The notes beneath the pieces were generated by a model, which searched no databases, was not told the origin of the DNA, and saw only the letters and a list, made by a program, of their open reading frames with translations. Shown piece after piece: positions 14,720 to 24,602 of a stretch of DNA of 40,991 nucleotides. The DNA lies in contig CAITVN010000213.1 of the NCBI GenBank assembly GCA_903895855.1, positions 1-40,991 on the forward strand, read 5' to 3'. This DNA is from Oligoflexia bacterium (GTDB taxonomy: Bacteria; Bdellovibrionota; UBA1018). Position 1 is the first letter of the stretch. Every line of letters starts with the position of its first letter. The position numbers and the translations under genes were made by a program.

Positions 14720-17245
14720 ATGAGTCGATGCAACTTCACTTCACCAACTAACCCAATACTTTTGAAAGCGCTGACCCTCGCTATGATTCTGATTCCTACC
14801 CTAAGCACCACGGCCTCACAGACAGTAACATCACAAGGATTAAACTCACCCATTATGACCTACCAAAAACCCGAGCCGATTATTTCTGACCTGGCCGTCG
14901 CCATGGAATCTCCTGCCTTACTGAGAAACTCAACGGGCACCCACCTGTTTAAGATCTATAACGAACGTTACCCAGACCTCGACCACTTTGTCAGGCCCGT
15001 GGTGAAAGTTGCAGGACACCGTTTTTTTGCCAACAGCACCGTCGACTACCGCTCGGGTTACAATAAAAAACTCGTGATTCTCGATGTGAAAACCAAAAAA
15101 GAAAAAGAAGTGATTTTTCGAAAAAATTCAAAATTTTGGTCGCCACAGCTTTCGCCTGACGGAAAACTCTTTGCGATCAGGGTCGAAAACCAGGGCAAAC
15201 TTGAACTTTGGATGGGAGAAACTGAAACTGCTAAAGTAAAGCAAGTCAAAGGCGTCAACCTTCAAACGTTAACACCCAGTAGTCCCTTTGAATGGATCAA
15301 CAATAAAGAACTGCTCGCCGGTCACCGAGTGAACGAGAAAGTGAACTTGAACCCAGTGGTTCCGGTTGGGCCAAACGTTCGAGAAACCGGTGCTGGCGCA
15401 AAACAAAACCGCACCTATCAAGACTTGATCAAAAACGAAGGCGACGCTGAGATTTTTAGAAAGTACATCACCACTCAACTAGTGAAAGTGAATGCAAAAA
15501 CTGGAGCAATATCAAAACTTCGAAAACCAATCCTACTAGACGACTTTGCAGTCTCGCCCGATAGTCAATGGATTCGAGTGAGTGAATTCACTGGCGAAAC
15601 GTCAACCGTGGTGCCCTCCGGTTTTTTCGCGAATCGAGTCTCAATTTGGAGCAAAGACGGTAAAAAGACACTCGAATGGACATCGCGAGAAACCATTGAA
15701 AACCTACCCATTCAAGGGGTACCCACAGGACCACGCAGTTACCGATGGCTCGCCACCCAACCATCGACCATTCTTTATGTTGAAGCACTAGATGGTGGCG
15801 ATTGGAATACTAAAGTCGATTTTCGAGACCGGCTCATGATGGTCGCGGTCAACGAGAAGGGTATTTCGAAACCCACCGAAATCATCAAACTCAAAAATCG
15901 TTACATGGGGCTTTCGACAATTGACCTCAATGGCCAAGAACTTTTTGTTAGCCAGTATGACCGCGATAAAATGTGGATGACGACTGACTGGGTTGGCCTG
16001 AATGGCAAAGTGACCAAGCAACTCTGGAGTCGCTCTCTCAACGATGAATACGGCGACCCAGGAAATATGGTCACCGAACCCGATGAATCGGGCTGGCGAA
16101 CCGTATTTTACTCAAAAGATGATAAGAAAAACACTTGGGTTTATCTTGACGGCCAAGGTGCAACTACAGACGGCGAATTGCCGTTTTTGCGAAAATTTTG
16201 CCTTGAAACCGGAGAGACTGAAGAAATTTTCAGATCAGCAAAAGACGCTTACGAGTCTTTTCTATTTTTTCTGCCCAACCCGCGACTATCGGCTGCGGGT
16301 CAGAAGGCAGCGCCGATGATGGGCCAAACTATTTTTCTCACTTCGTTTCAAACAAAGTCAGTCGCGCCGATGTACTACTTGAGAACCGGCGGCAAGAGCG
16401 AGCTCACGGTATTCTTGAAAGAACCGAATGCCTGGGAAATTTTCACTAAAGTAAAGAAAGAGCTACTCAAGTTTGAACGAGCAGACAAAGTCAAGCTCAC
16501 CGGTGTTTTGTATTATCCAAGCGATTATGTTGAAGGCAAAAAATATCCGGTGATTGTCGACGCTTACCCCGTCGAATACACAGATGCCTCGACAGCAGGT
16601 CAGACGAGAGGCACCACCAACACTTATTCACGCCCCAGTGGTTCAGACGTTCGATTCTTTACCCTTCGCGGCTACGCTGTTTTAAGTCACGCTCAAATGC
16701 CCGTTGTTGGCCCCCCCGAGACCGTAAACGACACGTTCATTGACCAGATCAAAATGAATGCCGAAGCGATTCGTACGGCGCTAAAAACTAACGGCATTTC
16801 TGATGGCACTGGCTTAGGAGTTATGGGGCACAGCTATGGCGCTTTCATGGTCGCAAACCTACTGACTCATTCAGACGTATTTTCTGCCGGAATTGCACGC
16901 AGTGGAGCTTACAATAGAACCCTCACACCCTTCGGATTTCAGTCTGAGCGAAGACCTTACTGGGCCGCGCCTGAAACCTACATGAAAGTGTCGCCGTTTC
17001 ACTCGGCCAATCAAATGAAACGACCCCTCTTACTCATTCACGGCGAAGTCGACGAAAACTCGGGTACATTCACCGTGCAATCTGAGCGGTACTTTGACGC
17101 GATCAGCGGCAATCTCGCTGCGACGCAGGCCAAAGCACGACTGGTCGTATTGCCTTACGAAGGTCACGGGTACCGCGCCCGTGAATCCGTGAGGCATGTG
17201 CTCTGGGAAATGTTTCAGTGGGCCGATCGCTACTTGAAAAAATAG
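14720..17245 (+). CDS. S9-family serine peptidase, exported (glutamyl endopeptidase-like)
   Basis: 841 residues from ATG 14720, preceded by AAAAAGGGG; starting here gives a compact signal peptide (MSRCNFTSPTNPILLKALTL onward, cut near TASQ). An in-frame ATG at 14678 has no ribosome site. An N-terminal beta-propeller (about 60-560; repeats such as FWSPQLSPDGKLFAIR) caps a C-terminal alpha/beta hydrolase. The triad is Ser705 in GHSYGA, Asp778 in HGEVDEN and His816 in YEGHGYR. The overall pattern is closest to the S9D group (chloroplast glutamyl endopeptidase type). It would digest oligopeptides in the periplasm. The M3-like peptidase gene starts 36 nt downstream. Confidence 0.88.
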   Translation: MSRCNFTSPTNPILLKALTLAMILIPTLSTTASQTVTSQGLNSPIMTYQKPEPIISDLAVAMESPALLRNSTGTHLFKIYNERYPDLDHFVRPVVKVAGHRFFANSTVDYRSGYNKKLVILDVKTKKEKEVIFRKNSKFWSPQLSPDGKLFAIRVENQGKLELWMGETETAKVKQVKGVNLQTLTPSSPFEWINNKELLAGHRVNEKVNLNPVVPVGPNVRETGAGAKQNRTYQDLIKNEGDAEIFRKYITTQLVKVNAKTGAISKLRKPILLDDFAVSPDSQWIRVSEFTGETSTVVPSGFFANRVSIWSKDGKKTLEWTSRETIENLPIQGVPTGPRSYRWLATQPSTILYVEALDGGDWNTKVDFRDRLMMVAVNEKGISKPTEIIKLKNRYMGLSTIDLNGQELFVSQYDRDKMWMTTDWVGLNGKVTKQLWSRSLNDEYGDPGNMVTEPDESGWRTVFYSKDDKKNTWVYLDGQGATTDGELPFLRKFCLETGETEEIFRSAKDAYESFLFFLPNPRLSAAGQKAAPMMGQTIFLTSFQTKSVAPMYYLRTGGKSELTVFLKEPNAWEIFTKVKKELLKFERADKVKLTGVLYYPSDYVEGKKYPVIVDAYPVEYTDASTAGQTRGTTNTYSRPSGSDVRFFTLRGYAVLSHAQMPVVGPPETVNDTFIDQIKMNAEAIRTALKTNGISDGTGLGVMGHSYGAFMVANLLTHSDVFSAGIARSGAYNRTLTPFGFQSERRPYWAAPETYMKVSPFHSANQMKRPLLLIHGEVDENSGTFTVQSERYFDAISGNLAATQAKARLVVLPYEGHGYRARESVRHVLWEMFQWADRYLKK

Positions 17246-17281
17246 TTGGCAACTGGCGCAAGTTTGAGAGAAAAGCGCCTA

Positions 17282-19150
17282 ATGACACCTTCAACTGCCT
17301 CGGCCATAAAAACATTAAAACAGATCAATGCAGAGTTTCTTGCTCACCACGTGAAAAGAGAAGACCTGTTTTGGGTTACCTACATGGGAGTTGAAAAAGA
17401 TTCATCGAAGCTCGAAAGAGCAACCGATGAAATGAAGCAATACCTTTCGCACCCTGATCGACTCAAAGAAGTCCGCGCATCGATAGCGGCAAGAAAACAA
17501 GAAAAGACTGGCGGCGCAAACGAGGCAGCGCGAGCGAAAGAACTTTTCGCACTTGAGGGCTGGCAAAGTCTTTTTTCGGTTACCCGAATTGAAAGCGAGT
17601 TAGGCCAGAAGCTGCAGTCTCAGGTCATTGAACAAGAAGCCGCTATTCATCAAAAACGCGCTGAACTCAAACTTCACTACGTTGACGACTCTCAAAAAGA
17701 GATCGAAGCTTCGACAAATGTTTTGCGCACTCACATTGCGGCGTCAACCAGCGAAACTATTCGAAAATCTTCGCACGCAGCCATGCTCAAGCTTGAGCAA
17801 TGGGTACTCGCTTCTGGCTTTATTGAAATGATCAAAAAGCGCAACGAATTTGCACGAGCTCTAGGTTTTCAGAATTATTTTGAATACCGGGTGCAACTGA
17901 ACGAACGCATGAGCGTTAAAGAACTTTTTGAGATCTTAGATGAGTTTGAGAAACTCACTCGCGATGCTTGTTTTCGACAAAACGAATTACTTGCGAAAAA
18001 AAAAGGTAAAGACGCCATTCTAGCACATAACATTCGGTACGCTTTTTCGGGCGACGCCTCGATTCAGCTAGATCCTTACCTTCCGTTTCATGCCGCACTC
18101 GAGCGCTGGATAAAGAGTTTTTCTCGTCTTGGCATTCGCTACCGCCAGGCCGTACTTTCACTCGACTTACTCGATCGCAAAGGCAAATACGAAAACGGAT
18201 TCATGCACGGTCCCTCACCTTGCTACTTCGACGGTGAGAAATGGAATCCCGCGCGCATCAACTTCACTAGCAATGCATCACCGTCGCAGGTGGGCAGTGG
18301 TCGCGACGGACTTAGAACTCTCTTTCACGAAGGTGGCCACGCGGCGCATTTTTCAAATATCACTCTCAATTCGCCTTGTTTTTCACAAGAGTATCCGCCC
18401 ACTTCGATGGCCTACGCCGAAACGCAATCGATGTTTTGCGATTCCATTTTAAATGACGCTGATTGGTTAAAGCTTTACGCCAAGAATAAAAAAGGCGAGA
18501 CGGTACCTGATGACATCATTCGGTTAGTCTTAACGAGCGACCAACCTGCGAGAGCGTTTTCTGAGCGATCGATTCTGGTAGTACCAGTTTTTGAGCACCG
18601 CCTTTACTCGATGAGCGACGATCAATTGACTGCTGAGTCGATTACGCGACTTGCTCGCGACTGTGAGAGAGAAATTTTGGGAGTTGAGAGCCCTCGTCCG
18701 CTGCTCTCGATACCGCATTTACTGAGCAACGAACAAGCGTGTTCGTATCAAGGCTATTTACTGGCTCAAATGGCGGTCGATCAGACTAGAGGCTATTTCT
18801 TGAAAAAATATGGATACCTCACCGATAATCCCCATGTTGGCGCTGAGATTTCAAAACACTACTGGGAACCCGGCAATTCGATTAGCCACAATGCGACCAT
18901 TCAGTCACTCACTGGCAGTCGTTTGTCGGGCAAAGATCTCGCAGCCAGGTGCAACTTAGATAAAGACGAACTTTGGGCCTTAGCCAAAAAACAAATCGAA
19001 CGAGTGCAAGCGGCTCGCCCAACGACTGAGTCAGGCACAGCCGACTTGGATGCGACAATCAAAATCGTTCATGGCGAAAAACTGATCACTGACAATTCAA
19101 AGGGCATGAAGAAAATGTGGGCAGATTTTGAAGCTTGGGTTCAGGGGTAG
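17282..19150 (+). CDS. M3-family zinc metallopeptidase (oligopeptidase)
   Basis: 622 residues from ATG 17282; the frame is open back to the preceding stop, but the only earlier start is a TTG without a ribosome site. The zinc motif HEGGH (His349, Glu350, His353) is followed 26 residues later by Glu380 in AYAETQSMF, the expected third ligand. Long helices before the motif match the M3 fold. There is no signal peptide, so it probably acts on peptides in the cytoplasm, in contrast to the exported S9 peptidase before it; the two may handle successive steps of peptide use. Confidence 0.85.
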   Translation: MTPSTASAIKTLKQINAEFLAHHVKREDLFWVTYMGVEKDSSKLERATDEMKQYLSHPDRLKEVRASIAARKQEKTGGANEAARAKELFALEGWQSLFSVTRIESELGQKLQSQVIEQEAAIHQKRAELKLHYVDDSQKEIEASTNVLRTHIAASTSETIRKSSHAAMLKLEQWVLASGFIEMIKKRNEFARALGFQNYFEYRVQLNERMSVKELFEILDEFEKLTRDACFRQNELLAKKKGKDAILAHNIRYAFSGDASIQLDPYLPFHAALERWIKSFSRLGIRYRQAVLSLDLLDRKGKYENGFMHGPSPCYFDGEKWNPARINFTSNASPSQVGSGRDGLRTLFHEGGHAAHFSNITLNSPCFSQEYPPTSMAYAETQSMFCDSILNDADWLKLYAKNKKGETVPDDIIRLVLTSDQPARAFSERSILVVPVFEHRLYSMSDDQLTAESITRLARDCEREILGVESPRPLLSIPHLLSNEQACSYQGYLLAQMAVDQTRGYFLKKYGYLTDNPHVGAEISKHYWEPGNSISHNATIQSLTGSRLSGKDLAARCNLDKDELWALAKKQIERVQAARPTTESGTADLDATIKIVHGEKLITDNSKGMKKMWADFEAWVQG

Positions 19151-19223
19151 CGATAGCTACTCCCAGAGCCACTGATGTCAAAAATAACCGGTGACTGTAA
19201 AATAGGCAAGGATGTTGTAAATT

Positions 19224-19238
19224 ATGCAGTCACTGCAT
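19224..19238. terminator. Palindrome between convergent genes, possible shared terminator
   Basis: ATGCAGT-C-ACTGCAT is a perfect 15-bp inverted repeat between the ends of the M3 peptidase and pseudouridine synthase genes. The T-runs next to it are short on both strands, so termination would be weak. Confidence 0.3.
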
Positions 19239-19257
19239 TTCTTGCAAGCGCCTGAGA

Positions 19258-20010
19258 TTACGACTTTGGTGTCAACGAAACCGGAGCATTCGGAATTTTT
19301 GCTTTCAACTCTGCGAGCGTTAACTCGCGGGTTTTTCCGAGCTCGAGATCGCCCAATTCTAAAGCACCAAACGAGATGCGTTTGAGTCGCGTGACTTCGT
19401 GACCGACCTCTTCGCACATTTTTCTAATCTCGCGATTTTTTCCTTCTTTGAGAACAATCTTAAAATGAGTTTCTTTGCCGCTAGCCTTTAAAATTTCGAC
19501 TGACTCGGCTTTGAGGTGATCGCCCAAAACTTGAACTCCACCGATGAGTGCTTGTGCTTTTGTGGCAGTTAACTCACCTCTGACGGTCACCACATAGGCT
19601 CTCGGTATTTCATTCTTCGGATCAGTCAACCAAGCTGACAGTTTCGTGTCATTCGTTAAAATCAATAGACCGGTCGTGGCTTGATCAAGCCTACCGACGG
19701 CGTGTAAGCCCTGTTTGGGTTCGTCGACCAGATCAAAAATGGTCGGGCGACCTTGCTCGTCGCTTCTCGTGGTCACATATTTCTTAGGTTTATGCAGTAG
19801 CAAGATTCGCAGGCCAACCTTTGCAGGCTCAACTCCCAAAATTTTGATGTGATCTTTCTCAAGCGAAACCAAGGCCAAAGCGTTTCGAGGGTACAATCCA
19901 TTGACAGTGACTTTTTTTTCTTTCACCAAAGCGGCCGCCTGGGTTCGCGAGGCTAAACCCATTTTTGAAAGGGCCCGTTCTAGCGGTATTTTCTTTGTCG
20001 ATTGAGTCAT
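19258..20010 (-). CDS. RsuA/RluB/RluE/RluF-family pseudouridine synthase
   Basis: 250 residues from ATG 20010 (AAGGG about 10 nt upstream; ATG 20043 is possible but has no ribosome site). An N-terminal S4 RNA-binding domain (IPLERALSKMGLASRTQAAALVKEKKVTVNG) is followed by the synthase domain with the catalytic Asp109 in GRLDQATTGLLILTND and the family motif EGKNREIRKMCEEVGHEVTRLKRISFG. It converts a specific uridine of 16S or 23S rRNA to pseudouridine. The C-terminal order best fits RluB-like enzymes, but the target site cannot be read from sequence. Confidence 0.88.
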   Translation of the reverse strand: MTQSTKKIPLERALSKMGLASRTQAAALVKEKKVTVNGLYPRNALALVSLEKDHIKILGVEPAKVGLRILLLHKPKKYVTTRSDEQGRPTIFDLVDEPKQGLHAVGRLDQATTGLLILTNDTKLSAWLTDPKNEIPRAYVVTVRGELTATKAQALIGGVQVLGDHLKAESVEILKASGKETHFKIVLKEGKNREIRKMCEEVGHEVTRLKRISFGALELGDLELGKTRELTLAELKAKIPNAPVSLTPKS

Positions 20011-20124
20011 GAGAGCTGACACCCTTTTTGCTGATCTTCTCATGATGGCCGCTACCAGATCAATTGGTCATTGAATACAGCGACATTCAAAAGTACACCT
20101 ACTCTCTAGAAAGTAGACGCTTCG

Positions 20125-20766
20125 ATGAAACTTTGGATTTTTGATCTGGATGGCACCTTGGTCGACTCATTTTCGCACTACTTCAAGGCGCTTGAAGACA
20201 TTTTCACCGAATATGGCAAAGTTTTTGACAATAGTTTGGGGCATGCCGCACTCACCGACCCCTTGCCTCAGTTTTTTGAAAAACACCTAGGCAAGGAGTT
20301 GGCACTAGAGGGGCTCGAAAAACTGCAGCAAATGAGCAATGACCACGCGAAAGATGTTCGCCCCTTTGAAGGAATGATCGAAACCATAGAAGGCCTCATC
20401 AAACAAGGCAAAGACGTCGCTATCTGGACTAACCGAGACCTGCACTCGGCAACCCTCATCATTCAAGCATCTAAACTCGACAAGCTCTTTAGTTGCGTCG
20501 TGAGCGGAACTTGCGTGACGCTCAGAAAACCCCACCCAGAAGGCATTCTTCGAATCGCAAAACAGTTCAACTGCGAACTCAAAGACGTCACCGTCATTGG
20601 CGACCACGAGCACGATGTGCAAGGGGCCAAAACAGCTGGGGCCCGTGCAGTTCGGGCAAGCTGGCATTCTTACTGGCAGGTCGCCCCTTGTGAAACGGCC
20701 GATCACCAGTTTTTTGGAGTCTCAAATTTCAGCCAGTGGGTTTTGGGTCAGATTGCAACCAACTAA
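20125..20766 (+). CDS. HAD-superfamily phosphatase (phosphoglycolate phosphatase-like)
   Basis: 213 residues. Motif I is DLDGTL at 7-12 (nucleophile plus acid Asp), motif II is IWTN near 97, motif III is the Lys in LRKPHPEG near 135 and motif IV is IGDHEHDVQGAKTAGAR near 158. A helical cap lies between motifs I and II, as in subclass I enzymes (Gph, PpaX). Substrate is not predictable; a small phosphorylated metabolite is likely. It is divergent from the pseudouridine synthase gene and has no clear ribosome site. Confidence 0.85.
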   Translation: MKLWIFDLDGTLVDSFSHYFKALEDIFTEYGKVFDNSLGHAALTDPLPQFFEKHLGKELALEGLEKLQQMSNDHAKDVRPFEGMIETIEGLIKQGKDVAIWTNRDLHSATLIIQASKLDKLFSCVVSGTCVTLRKPHPEGILRIAKQFNCELKDVTVIGDHEHDVQGAKTAGARAVRASWHSYWQVAPCETADHQFFGVSNFSQWVLGQIATN

Positions 20767-20874
20767 AATCATTAAGGTAGTCACCAAAAACCGATCTTTA
20801 ACCGACCTGACAAAGATAAAACTTGATCGTTTTTGTTATTTATTATAACTAACCGCGTCACCCAAGAGGCGCGA

Positions 20875-21483
20875 ATGCAACTGACCCATCGACTACCTAG
20901 CCTGCTAGCCTTAACAGCAACCCTACTGAACTTCAGTGGCTGCGTGCTCGACTCGATTAACAATGGGTACCCGAGCATTTACGGATCAGAAAATCCCTCT
21001 ACTGTTCAGGTTCATTGGAGAGCAAAACTGCAAATGACAACTGACTGCCGTGGTAGTGTCGCGGCTCTACCGAAAGACACGTCCATCAGGCTTGAAGGTG
21101 GCTTGATTCATTACTCGAATCCAGACGAATCACTAACGCTCAATTTGATTTCGACCGCACCACTCACCACTCGACCTTTACCCCTAGAGAGTTTTGCCCA
21201 AGTGGGCGACGACGGCGTGATCGAAGTGCAATTTGACCTGACTAACACGAAATCGTTGAGAGACCTCCGCGAGGTTTCGCAAATGACGTGGATGGCCTCG
21301 GCTACACTTCTCGATCTCTCAAGTGATCCCTACGGAATATTTTTCGGCGGCGATATCGGCACAACCGTCACTTACCAAGAAAGTGAGGGCACCGGTACTT
21401 TTTCAATCATCAATGATGAACCCGTCGTAGTGATCTTGGCCCCTGGAGCCCTAGATTGCGCTGCTCAAAATCAGCCTCATTGA
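20875..21483 (+). CDS. Lipoprotein of unknown function
   Basis: 202 residues from ATG 20875 (AGAGG 7 nt upstream; earlier ATG 20833 would spoil the signal). A lipoprotein signal peptide ends in the lipobox LNFSGC, so the mature chain begins at Cys and is tethered to a membrane. The rest is beta-rich with no known motif (VQVHWRAKLQM, GVIEVQFDLTN, GTTVTYQESEG). Its last 7 bases overlap the end of the convergent repeat lipoprotein gene. Confidence 0.65.
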   Translation: MQLTHRLPSLLALTATLLNFSGCVLDSINNGYPSIYGSENPSTVQVHWRAKLQMTTDCRGSVAALPKDTSIRLEGGLIHYSNPDESLTLNLISTAPLTTRPLPLESFAQVGDDGVIEVQFDLTNTKSLRDLREVSQMTWMASATLLDLSSDPYGIFFGGDIGTTVTYQESEGTGTFSIINDEPVVVILAPGALDCAAQNQPH

Positions 21484-23453
21484 CAGCTGACAACCGACTT
21501 CGTTTCGCAAAGATTCGTGCAGGCATTGTAACTTGAACCCACCACACAAGTGCTACCTTGTTTTGCATACTGGGTCTCACCTATGTGATTACTCGATCGA
21601 TCAAGAACCGTGAGTTGACTGAGCGCAGTCGCCGCGACGACTTCTGTCATCGTATTTTGATAAAACTCGTATCCAAGGGCGGCAGCTCCGCCTTGGTCGT
21701 TCCACAAGAAATTTACCGGGTAAGTGCCAGCAGTGAGGGTGATCGAACCGAGCCACCAATAGGCGAAGGTAGAACCTTGAGCACCTCCGACAAGACTAGA
21801 CTCGAAAAGCCTTTTACCTCCAACAGAAAAGCCCATTCCATTGTCTGCAGCAATGCCAAAGACATATTCTCGAGTAGTGGGAGCCGTCAGACAAAAAGAA
21901 AGTTCGTAAAAATCATTAACCACCGCAGGATTAGGCTTGATCGAAATTGCGTTCATGCGTCCATTCCAAAAACCACCCGCCAACGGCGTGATACGGGTGA
22001 TGCTTGCATTGGTACTGTCCGCCAAAGTACCGTTGGTATCTTTGTAGGGATAATTTGACGACTGACTAAACGAAAAAGCCCATGGACCGCTAGGCCCGTA
22101 GGCCCCATTCGTGTCGCCAACTTGTATCGGAAGAAATGAACCCGGTGTCGCAGTTGCATCCATTTTTGAACAAAAAAGATTTGAACTATCAGCTGTGTAA
22201 GTCGCCGGACAAGTGCAGACAAAGGTACAACTGACGCTCACATTCGTGACATTGGCGCCAGCGATCGTGCCCGTTGCGTTGCCAAGGGTGCAACTATAAC
22301 TTGTGGGTTGGGTGGCAATTGAGACTGTGTAATGAGCACCCGTCGGAATGCTTGTGGTGAATAGGTAGTTACCACTGCTGGTGATGGGCGTTGTCACCGT
22401 TGGGTCATTCGTCACAGTTGGGCTGGTCACATTGTTTTTCAACACAAGCCCGGTGGCTCCGTTCAGAGCAACAGTCGCCCTCACGGTGTAGGTTGGAAGC
22501 GCAGTGCAACTCACGCTCACATTGGTGACATTACTTTCAGCAATGGTTCCTGAAGCGTTCGTGACCGTGCATGTATAACCCGCAGGCTGGGTGGCAATCG
22601 TAACCACGTAGCTTGCACCGCTAGGAATACTGGTTGCGAATAAGTAATTGCCGCTAGTAGTGATTGGCGTTGTTGCCGTAGCATCATTCGTCACCGTCGG
22701 ACTGGTCACATTATTCACCAGCACAAGCCCAGTCGCCCCGTTTAGCGCGACGGTCGCTCTCACCGAATAAACCGGAATTGCCGCACAAGTGACCGATACG
22801 TTAGTCACATTAGCGTAGCTGATGGTTCCGCTTTCGTTTGATACTGTGCAGGTAAAGCCAGAAGGTTGAGTCGCAACCGAAACGGCGTAATTGGCTCCGC
22901 CAGTTAGAGTAGTCGCAAAAACATAATCGCCATCAGTGTTGATCGGAGTCGTCTCGGTCGGGTCATTAGCAACTGTGGAATTAGTCACGTTGTTGACAAG
23001 AACTAAACCAGTCGCTCCATTCAAAGTCACACGAGCACTCACCGAATACTGCTTTTGTGAGCACTCAACACTCACATTGGTCACATTGGCAAAACCAATG
23101 GTACCTGCATCATTCACCACTGTGCAGCTATAATCACTCGATACCGAAGTTACCGTCACTAAATACCTTGCACCACTCGGAAGGCTGGTTTTAAACAAAT
23201 AATCGCCATCACTTTCGATGGGTGCACTCACCGTCGGATCATCGGCAATTATTGGATTAGTGACATTACTAACAAGTACCAAGCCAGTGGCGCCATTCAA
23301 AGTCACACGAGCGCTCACGGTATATAATTGCTCTTCTATTGCCGACGACGTGCTAGGAAAATTGAGTGGCAATCCGCAACCTGAAATGGCGAACGCCGAT
23401 AACGCCGTCATCGGAGTCAATAAAAAACCGGAATTCAATTTTAATCTCCTCAT
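21477..23453 (-). CDS. Large repeat-containing surface lipoprotein
   Basis: 658 residues from ATG 23453. The start five codons upstream overlaps the OmpA gene. A lipoprotein signal ends in AISGC. Four tandem domains of 88 residues follow, each running from Y(T/S)V(S/R)A to VTNVSV.C and each with a pair of cysteines (SCTV...VSVEC type) likely to form a disulfide. The C-terminal 240 residues are a separate domain rich in aromatic and Gly residues (WWLGSITLTAGTYPVNFLWNDQGG, YVFGIAADNGMGFSVGGK), which resembles a PA14/GLEYA-like ligand-binding beta sandwich, and end in a Cys-rich tail. Probably an adhesin. It follows the OmpA-family gene by 11 nt, so the two are probably cotranscribed. Confidence 0.72.
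   Translation of the reverse strand: MRRLKLNSGFLLTPMTALSAFAISGCGLPLNFPSTSSAIEEQLYTVSARVTLNGATGLVLVSNVTNPIIADDPTVSAPIESDGDYLFKTSLPSGARYLVTVTSVSSDYSCTVVNDAGTIGFANVTNVSVECSQKQYSVSARVTLNGATGLVLVNNVTNSTVANDPTETTPINTDGDYVFATTLTGGANYAVSVATQPSGFTCTVSNESGTISYANVTNVSVTCAAIPVYSVRATVALNGATGLVLVNNVTSPTVTNDATATTPITTSGNYLFATSIPSGASYVVTIATQPAGYTCTVTNASGTIAESNVTNVSVSCTALPTYTVRATVALNGATGLVLKNNVTSPTVTNDPTVTTPITSSGNYLFTTSIPTGAHYTVSIATQPTSYSCTLGNATGTIAGANVTNVSVSCTFVCTCPATYTADSSNLFCSKMDATATPGSFLPIQVGDTNGAYGPSGPWAFSFSQSSNYPYKDTNGTLADSTNASITRITPLAGGFWNGRMNAISIKPNPAVVNDFYELSFCLTAPTTREYVFGIAADNGMGFSVGGKRLFESSLVGGAQGSTFAYWWLGSITLTAGTYPVNFLWNDQGGAAALGYEFYQNTMTEVVAATALSQLTVLDRSSNHIGETQYAKQGSTCVVGSSYNACTNLCETKSVVSCQ
22227..23324 (-). 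repeat. Four tandem 88-residue coding repeats
   Basis: Units at 23061-23324, 22785-23048, 22506-22769 and 22227-22490, each 264 bp with 4- or 5-codon linkers (period 92-93 codons). Shared core: LNGATGLVL.NNVT, then TTPI..(D/S)G(D/N)Y.F, then NVTNVSV.C. Units 3 and 4 are most alike, suggesting recent copying at the C-terminal side of the array. Confidence 0.85.
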
Positions 23454-23464
23454 TTTCACTAGCC

Positions 23465-24514
23465 TCAATCTTGAATGATGACGAATTCGACACGACGATT
23501 CTTGGCGCGACCTTCATCTGTTTTATTGTCTGCAATCGGCTGGGTTGGCCCAAACCCTTTGAATTCTAAACGACTCGCTTCGATTCCTTTTTCAACTAAA
23601 TACTGACTTACTGCCTCAGAACGCGCTTGAGACAATTTCGTGTTTTTCTGTTCTTTGCCCACATTATCGGTATGACCCTCGATTCGAATCTTCAAGGTTT
23701 TACGTTCCTTCATTGCCGTCACAATTTTATCGAGTGTCGCAAATGAAACATCTTTAATAGTGGCCTTGCCTGTCATAAATTGAATGCCTTCAAGCTTTCC
23801 AATCAATTGCTCGATGGTTTTTCTCACCGGCGCTTCTTCGACGACCGGCTCTGGCGAAGGCGAAGGAGACGGGGTAACTGATGGCTCTGGAGTGGGTGAT
23901 GGCTTCACTTCTGGCACTTCTTTAATGCGTTCTTCTGCAAAAGGCACAATCCGTATACCTATGGTATACTGTCTTGCCGAATAAGGAGCCCCCGGTAACC
24001 ACTGATAGCCAAAATGAACGGCATCAATCAGGTTCAGTATGCCCATCTCTTTAAAGTGAAAGCGGTAATGAAAATTCACACTTCCCGAGAAGTAAGTGCC
24101 CCCAGCACTGATAGCCCAAGTTTCTAGACCAACCAAGACTTCAGGCACCAAGCGATCGACGTCGTTGAAAAACGACTGAAACAGGCGATGAATCGATCCC
24201 CCCACTTGATATCGACCGGCAACGAAAGTGCCCAGGTTCGATGTCATAAAAGTGGCACCCAGTTGTCCCTCAAAATTCAGCCAGGGCGTCACCTGAAAGT
24301 GAGGATTCCAGGTCAATAACGTAGAGAGATTGATGCCACTAAAACTAGACTGAGTGGTTAAGCGCTCAGTGACTCCAAAATTCAAGATGCGAAACCGCGA
24401 GGGTTCGTCTGAACTGACGCCTATTTGACCGGCATCATCACCCACAGCAATCGCGAGCGGTTGAATCATAGCTAATAAGCCCAACAAAAGTGCCAATTTC
24501 TTATAAACTGCCAT
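23465..24514 (-). CDS. OmpA-family outer-membrane protein
   Basis: 349 residues. After the signal peptide (cut near IAVGDD) an N-terminal beta-barrel of about 170 residues is followed by a Pro/Ser/Glu hinge (PSPTPEPSVTPSPSPSPEP) and a C-terminal OmpA peptidoglycan-binding domain with IEGHTDNVG, SQARSEAVSQYLVEKGI and GRAKNRRVEFVI. The Asp of HTDN and the Arg of NRRVEF are the usual diaminopimelate-binding residues. It anchors the outer membrane to the wall. GGAG lies 8 nt before ATG 24514. It is the first gene of a pair with the repeat lipoprotein. Confidence 0.9.
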   Translation of the reverse strand: MAVYKKLALLLGLLAMIQPLAIAVGDDAGQIGVSSDEPSRFRILNFGVTERLTTQSSFSGINLSTLLTWNPHFQVTPWLNFEGQLGATFMTSNLGTFVAGRYQVGGSIHRLFQSFFNDVDRLVPEVLVGLETWAISAGGTYFSGSVNFHYRFHFKEMGILNLIDAVHFGYQWLPGAPYSARQYTIGIRIVPFAEERIKEVPEVKPSPTPEPSVTPSPSPSPEPVVEEAPVRKTIEQLIGKLEGIQFMTGKATIKDVSFATLDKIVTAMKERKTLKIRIEGHTDNVGKEQKNTKLSQARSEAVSQYLVEKGIEASRLEFKGFGPTQPIADNKTDEGRAKNRRVEFVIIQD

Positions 24515-24602
24515 TCAATCATCTCCAGGCAAAGGCTGTGCCTTTACAAACAAGAGAATAATTGAACCTAGGGGCTTCTGTCACAGAGATTCGTCAGAAG
24601 AT

